A stretch of 64,000 nucleotides of DNA from Rufibacter latericius (GTDB taxonomy: Bacteria > Bacteroidota > Bacteroidia > Cytophagales > Hymenobacteraceae), in assembly GCF_003721515.1 (NCBI RefSeq), contig NZ_RJJD01000004.1, forward strand, positions 62,001-126,000. The letters are read 5' to 3'. Shown here piece by piece: positions 60,059 through 64,000 of the stretch (position 1 is the first letter of the stretch; each line of letters opens with the position of its first letter). The notes beneath the pieces were generated by a model, which saw only the letters and a program-made list of their open reading frames with translations, ran no database searches and had not been told where the DNA came from. Position numbers and translations under genes: made by a program.

Positions 60059-60847
60059 TTACTCGTGACGCGCGCTGCTGGTGCCGTCGCCGGTGTTGAA
60101 GAGGTAATTGATGCCCAACTGAATGCCGGCTACCATGTTCTGGCGCAGCACATAATAGTCGGTGTCGCGGCGGTAATCTTCAATGTGCTCTTCCTTGCGG
60201 ATGTTCACGAAGTTGTACCCGTAGCGCAGATTGGCCGTGAGAATGAGGTTGTCTTTAAGGCTGTACTCTGCGCCCAGGCCTAACAGCACGCCCAGGTCAT
60301 ATTGGTTGAACTCGCCCACACCAGAGTTATTGCGGTCACTATCCTCAGTGCTGGCCAGAAGGTAGTTTCCTCTCTCCACCGAGAAAGTATTGGCTTTCAC
60401 TTGATAGGAAGCGGTGCGGGAGAAAGTGTTCCGTTCAGTGCCTTTCTGTAGAATGCCCAACTGAGGTCCCACCTGGAAGTTGAAGCGGAGAGTGCCCTCT
60501 GTGGTGTACTTAAAGAGTAACGGAATATTCCAATACACCAGGTCAATTTCTTTCTCGCCGGCTTTGTTGCCGCTTTGGTCCATCAGGTCAAATTTCTCGC
60601 CTTGGTGCGAACGGTAGATCTCGGCCTGTACGTTGTGGTTCTCGTTGAATTTATAACCTGCTACAAAGCCAAATGGCGCCCATTTGGTCGTAAACCGATG
60701 TTTGTAGTTCACATCCTCGTACTGCTCGTCGTTGATGATCCAGGTATTTTGGAATTGTGTAGTGACCCCAACATAGGGTCCTTTGATGTTCTGGGCCTGA
60801 GCCAGGAAAGAAAGAGAAAGGGAAAGTAGTAGAAAATATTTTTTCAT
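60059..60847 (-). CDS. PorT-like outer-membrane beta-barrel protein
   Basis: 262 residues with a signal peptide (about 1-18, ending AQAQ). The rest is made of alternating beta strands with aromatic ends (GFVAGYKFNENHNVQAEIYRS, DLVYWNIPLLFKYT, GLGAEYSLKDNLILTANLRYGYNF), as in the PorT/OmpW-like 8-stranded barrels of Bacteroidota. A perfect 13-bp hairpin ends three bases upstream of its start codon. It follows DUF349 by 48 bases. Confidence 0.8.
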   Translation of the reverse strand: MKKYFLLLSLSLSFLAQAQNIKGPYVGVTTQFQNTWIINDEQYEDVNYKHRFTTKWAPFGFVAGYKFNENHNVQAEIYRSHQGEKFDLMDQSGNKAGEKEIDLVYWNIPLLFKYTTEGTLRFNFQVGPQLGILQKGTERNTFSRTASYQVKANTFSVERGNYLLASTEDSDRNNSGVGEFNQYDLGVLLGLGAEYSLKDNLILTANLRYGYNFVNIRKEEHIEDYRRDTDYYVLRQNMVAGIQLGINYLFNTGDGTSSARHE

Positions 60848-60850
60848 AGA

Positions 60851-60888
60851 GTAAGCCGTTAGATTTTGGACTATTTCTAACGGCTTAC
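60851..60888 (-). promoter_or_regulatory. Hairpin abutting the start of the outer-membrane protein gene
   Basis: GTAAGCCGTTAGA (60851-60863) and TCTAACGGCTTAC (60876-60888) pair perfectly around 12 bases. It could end the DUF349 transcript or fold over the translation start of the next gene. Confidence 0.6.
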
Positions 60889-60895
60889 GAAGGAC

Positions 60896-62212
60896 TTAGG
60901 CAATTTTGTTGCTTTGTACGCCATACTTTTTGCGCAAAAGCTCTATTAATTCGTTTTTAGTGCGGATTTTCCGGTTGAAGTTCTTGATCTTTCCTTCCAG
61001 CATGGCTCTAAAGGCCTCATTCCCCGGATTTGGATTTAATCTACCCAAATTGGTTTCAAGTACTTCCAGTTCCTGCTTGTCATATTTGATGAAATCGCGC
61101 AGGGCGTTGATGCGGGCGTGCAGTTGATCGTTGTCTGAATTTTTGCCTTCGGGCAACGGGCGCTTGCGCATGAAGTGCTCCAGGCTGCTCAATTCAAATA
61201 TCTTGTCGCACGCCACCAGGAAGCTTTCCCAAACGGCATCAGATTCTTCCTGCTTCACCGGGCCCACTTTTTTCCAGGCGGCTTGCAGTTCCTTGGCTTT
61301 AGGTACGGCCTGCTGCACGGGTTCGTCTAAAAGGGCTTCGGCTTGGGCAACCAGAGAGCGTTTTTTCTCCAGGTTGTCTTCCATGTACTTGTCCTTAGAC
61401 TCAGTCTTCTGGCTGTTGATGTGCTTTTTGAGGCGCTCAAAGAAGTGGTTGTTGGCCGCCCTGAAGCTGTTCCAGAGATCATTGGACATCTTGCGGGGCA
61501 AGGTGCCGCCAATCTCTTTCCACTGGTTCTGCAGGTCCTTGAGCTTCTTGCTGGTTTCTTCCCACTCCTCAGAATTCTTCACAGACTCAGACTGCGCAAT
61601 CAAGGCCTTGTACTTGTCTACCGTGCGGGAGAGCATGTCCTTTTTGTCCTGGAAGAATTCCTTCTTGCGGGTGAAGAACACCTCCACGGCTGCCTTAAAG
61701 CGCTCTTCCAGTTCCTCGGTCAAAGACTTGTCTACCGGACCGGTTTTGATCCAGTTCTGGCGCAGTTCCTTCAACTTATCGGTGGTTTCCTGCCAGTCAA
61801 TGCTGGTTTGCAGGGCCTCAGCCTGTTGGATGAGCGTGATTTTGGTAGCCAGGTTCTTATCGCGGTTCTTGGAGATGGCTTCCTTTATTTCTTCCTCGGC
61901 CGCGGAGAGGCGCTGGTGCAAAGAGGCAAAATCGCCGATGGCGTCATACTTCTCAATCTGCTCCTTCAGGTGCAGAACCTTCATCAGGAAAGATCCCTTG
62001 TTTTCAGAGGTTTCTATCTTCTCCAGCAGGCTTTCTACCTTCTGTTTGAAGTTCTCGAAACGGTTTGCGAAGTATTGCAATGATTCTTCGGGGACCTCCT
62101 TTACATCGCCTACCTGGCGAGCCGGAAAGTGCATAAATGGCTTCAACCACACTTGGTTACCCTCAATGTAGCCGTACTTATGGGCCTCCTCAGACAAATC
62201 TTTGGTTTCCAT
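60896..62212 (-). CDS. DUF349 domain protein
   Basis: 438 residues from ATG 62212. Almost fully helical with at least four DUF349 repeats (each about 70 residues and marked by LRQNWIKTGPV, LQNQWKEIGGT and LQAAWKKVGPV motifs, tryptophan plus glycine). DUF349 proteins are charged cytoplasmic proteins of Bacteroidota and Actinobacteria without a proved function. A TTG immediately before the ATG could also serve as start. Confidence 0.88.
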   Translation of the reverse strand: METKDLSEEAHKYGYIEGNQVWLKPFMHFPARQVGDVKEVPEESLQYFANRFENFKQKVESLLEKIETSENKGSFLMKVLHLKEQIEKYDAIGDFASLHQRLSAAEEEIKEAISKNRDKNLATKITLIQQAEALQTSIDWQETTDKLKELRQNWIKTGPVDKSLTEELEERFKAAVEVFFTRKKEFFQDKKDMLSRTVDKYKALIAQSESVKNSEEWEETSKKLKDLQNQWKEIGGTLPRKMSNDLWNSFRAANNHFFERLKKHINSQKTESKDKYMEDNLEKKRSLVAQAEALLDEPVQQAVPKAKELQAAWKKVGPVKQEESDAVWESFLVACDKIFELSSLEHFMRKRPLPEGKNSDNDQLHARINALRDFIKYDKQELEVLETNLGRLNPNPGNEAFRAMLEGKIKNFNRKIRTKNELIELLRKKYGVQSNKIA

Positions 62213-62390
62213 CAACTGGATAATTAACTGTAAAATTTAGAGTCTATTTTGGTACAAGTTTATGAATTAACGCCAATTATCATAACCCCGCCGTGCCAAA
62301 ATTTACGATATTTGTACCCATTGGCAGAAAATAATCGAAACCTGGCGTTAGTTTGCATACTGATTTCCGGGCACAAGGTTATCTGTTTCG

Positions 62391-62426
62391 GTTTGGGCCT
62401 GGTTTAAAGAAAACACCGCCAAAACG
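62391..62426 (+). repeat. Dispersed palindromic element before ettA
   Basis: GTTTGGGCCTGG, TTTAAAGAAAAC, ACCGCCAAAACG; in the divergent gap between DUF349 and ettA. Confidence 0.55.
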
Positions 62427-62465
62427 ATTCCTGCCGAGGAACGAACCTGAATCTAACTACTATTC

Positions 62466-64000
62466 ATGAGCAACGAAACCATCATCTTCTCCATGGCGGG
62501 GGTGAATAAAATTTACCCCCCGCAGAAACAAGTTCTTAAGAACATCTATCTCTCCTTTTTCTACGGCGCCAAAATTGGCGTGTTGGGTCTCAACGGCTCT
62601 GGTAAATCCTCTCTCCTGAAAGTGATTGCCGGCGTAGACAAGCAGTTCCAGGGCGAGGTGGCTTTCTCCCCGGGCTACTCTGTTGGGTACCTGGAGCAGG
62701 AGCCGCAGCTGGACCCTTCCAAAACCGTAATGGAAATTGTGCAGGAAGGCGCCGCCGAGACCGTGGCCCTCTTAAAGGAATTCGAAGAAATCAACGAAGC
62801 CTTCGCGGATGAAAACGCTGATTTTGACAAACTGATGGCCCGCCAAGGCGAAGTGCAGGAGAAACTGGACCACCTGGGTGCCTGGGACCTGGACAGCAAA
62901 CTGGAGCGCGCCATGGATGCCCTGCGGACCCCTCCGGGAGACGCCGTAGTAGGCAACCTCTCCGGGGGTGAGAAACGCCGCGTAGCCCTGTGTCGCCTCT
63001 TATTGCAAGAGCCCGATGTGTTATTGCTGGATGAGCCTACCAACCACTTAGACGCTGAGTCTGTGCTGTGGCTGGAGCAACATTTGCAGCAATACAAAGG
63101 CACCGTGATTGCCGTAACCCACGACCGTTACTTCCTGGACAAAGTTGCCGGATGGATTCTGGAACTGGACCGTGGCGAAGGTATTCCGTGGAAAGGCAAT
63201 TACACCAGCTGGCTGGAGCAGAAAGCCGAGCGTTTAGCCAAAGAAGAGAAAACCGAAAGCAAGCGCCAGAAGACCTTACAGCGTGAATTAGAGTGGGCCC
63301 GCATGAGCCCGAAAGCGCGTCAGGCCAAGTCTAAAGCGCGTTTAGGCAACTACGAGAAAATGGCCTCCGAGGAAGCCAAAGAGAAAGAGCAGAAACTGGA
63401 GCTCTTCATTCCAGACGGCCCGCGCTTAGGTAACGTGGTAATTGAAGCCGAGGGACTGACCAAAGCCTTCGGGGACAAGCTCCTGTTTGAAGACTTGACG
63501 TTCAACTTGCCGCCTGCCGGAATCGTGGGAATTATAGGGCCGAACGGTGCGGGTAAGTCTACCTTGTTCCGCCTCATCACCGGCCGCGAAGCCGCCGATG
63601 CCGGAAACATCACCGTGGGACCAACCGTGGAAACCGCCTACGTAGACCAGCAGCACGAAAGCCTGGACCCGAACAAGTCTGTGTTCGAAACCATCTCCGG
63701 TGGTACTGAGACCATGCTGTTGGCCGGCCGCCAAGTGAACGCCCGCGCTTACGTGAGCAAGTTCAACTTCACCGGCGGTGACCAGGAGAAGAAGGTAGGC
63801 GTGCTGTCTGGGGGAGAGCGTAACCGCGTGCACCTGGCCATGACCCTGAAGCAAGGCGCCAACCTGCTGCTCTTAGATGAGCCTACCAACGACCTGGACG
63901 TAAACGCCATCCGTGCCCTGGAAGACGCCCTGGAGAACTTCGCTGGTTGCGCCGTGGTAATCAGCCACGACCGCTGGTTCCTGGACAGAATCGCCACCCA
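62466..64000 (+). CDS. ettA: Energy-dependent translational throttle protein EttA (truncated by window end)
   Basis: 511 residues in the window with no stop; the family is about 555-560. ABC-F protein that binds the ribosomal E site and controls the first peptide bond according to ATP/ADP. First ABC module: Walker A LGLNGSGKSSLLK, signature NLSGGEKRRVALC, Walker B LLLDEPTNHLDAES. The arm/linker (about 240-320) is Lys/Glu-rich and contains MSPKARQAKSKARLG. Second module: IGPNGAGKSTLF, LSGGERNRVHLA, LLLDEPTNDLD. Starts at ATG 62466; no matching open frame was missed upstream. Confidence 0.95.
   Translation, partial: MSNETIIFSMAGVNKIYPPQKQVLKNIYLSFFYGAKIGVLGLNGSGKSSLLKVIAGVDKQFQGEVAFSPGYSVGYLEQEPQLDPSKTVMEIVQEGAAETVALLKEFEEINEAFADENADFDKLMARQGEVQEKLDHLGAWDLDSKLERAMDALRTPPGDAVVGNLSGGEKRRVALCRLLLQEPDVLLLDEPTNHLDAESVLWLEQHLQQYKGTVIAVTHDRYFLDKVAGWILELDRGEGIPWKGNYTSWLEQKAERLAKEEKTESKRQKTLQRELEWARMSPKARQAKSKARLGNYEKMASEEAKEKEQKLELFIPDGPRLGNVVIEAEGLTKAFGDKLLFEDLTFNLPPAGIVGIIGPNGAGKSTLFRLITGREAADAGNITVGPTVETAYVDQQHESLDPNKSVFETISGGTETMLLAGRQVNARAYVSKFNFTGGDQEKKVGVLSGGERNRVHLAMTLKQGANLLLLDEPTNDLDVNAIRALEDALENFAGCAVVISHDRWFLDRIAT

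Overview
The window looks like chromosomal DNA from a Bacteroidota bacterium, probably a member of the Cytophagales/Hymenobacteraceae (a Rufibacter-like organism is my guess, made from style and not from a search). The reasons are: a TonB system laid out exbB-exbD-exbD-tonB, many exact copies of the Bacteroidota -7 promoter box TAnnTTTG, almost no Shine-Dalgarno sequences, several DUF4142 lipoproteins, a PorT-like outer-membrane protein, and RpoN with a very acidic linker. No rRNA, tRNA, CRISPR, prophage or transposase gene was seen.

Layout. 0-4 kb: TonB energy-transduction operon and mazG (both minus). 4.7-8.5 kb: glmM, a cysteine desulfurase and a Sua5-type threonylcarbamoyl-AMP synthase (plus). 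8.6-10.8 kb: a DPP-IV-type peptidase. 11-24.7 kb: an interrupted catabolic region holding recognisable enzymes of the kynurenine/3-hydroxyanthranilate pathway: kynurenine 3-monooxygenase, kynureninase, 3-hydroxyanthranilate 3,4-dioxygenase, ACMS decarboxylase, a 2-aminomuconate-semialdehyde-type dehydrogenase and a RidA-family protein that may be the deaminase. These are interleaved with an SDR, a DUF433/DUF5615 toxin-antitoxin pair, yebC, a Na+/H+ antiporter and two DNA-alkylation repair genes (alkB, ogt). 24.8-27.7 kb: CHASE/PAS histidine kinase. 27.8-31.5 kb: small lipoprotein, acetyltransferase, membrane protein and coiled-coil protein, with long gene-poor gaps. 32.2-36.1 kb: asnS, rpoN and a PAP2-like membrane protein. 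36.4-41.3 kb: secreted hydrolases (M28 peptidase, GH20 hexosaminidase) and small membrane proteins. 41.5-45.8 kb: an array of four DUF4142 lipoproteins plus two short lipoproteins. 46-54 kb: uvrA, a D-threonine-aldolase-like enzyme, PepSY protein, LOG-family protein and ABC permease (all minus). 53.9-64 kb: queA, a GAF/PAS histidine kinase, ispD, an orphan ABC ATPase, DUF2795, an outer-membrane protein, DUF349 and a truncated ettA.

How the genes work together. The catabolic region would take kynurenine through 3-hydroxykynurenine, 3-hydroxyanthranilate and ACMS to 2-aminomuconate and beyond. Tryptophan 2,3-dioxygenase, kynurenine formamidase and the final meta-cleavage steps are not in the window. 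Most other genes are housekeeping.

The most striking non-coding signal is a roughly 40-bp imperfect palindrome (left arm like GTTTTAGGGCCG, right arm like CGGGCCTTAAAAC) found in about 25-30 intergenic gaps and once inside the ogt reading frame. Two other 24-bp inverted-repeat pairs have a shared REP-like architecture. Exact -7 boxes overlap the 5' ends of several open frames and were used to choose start codons.
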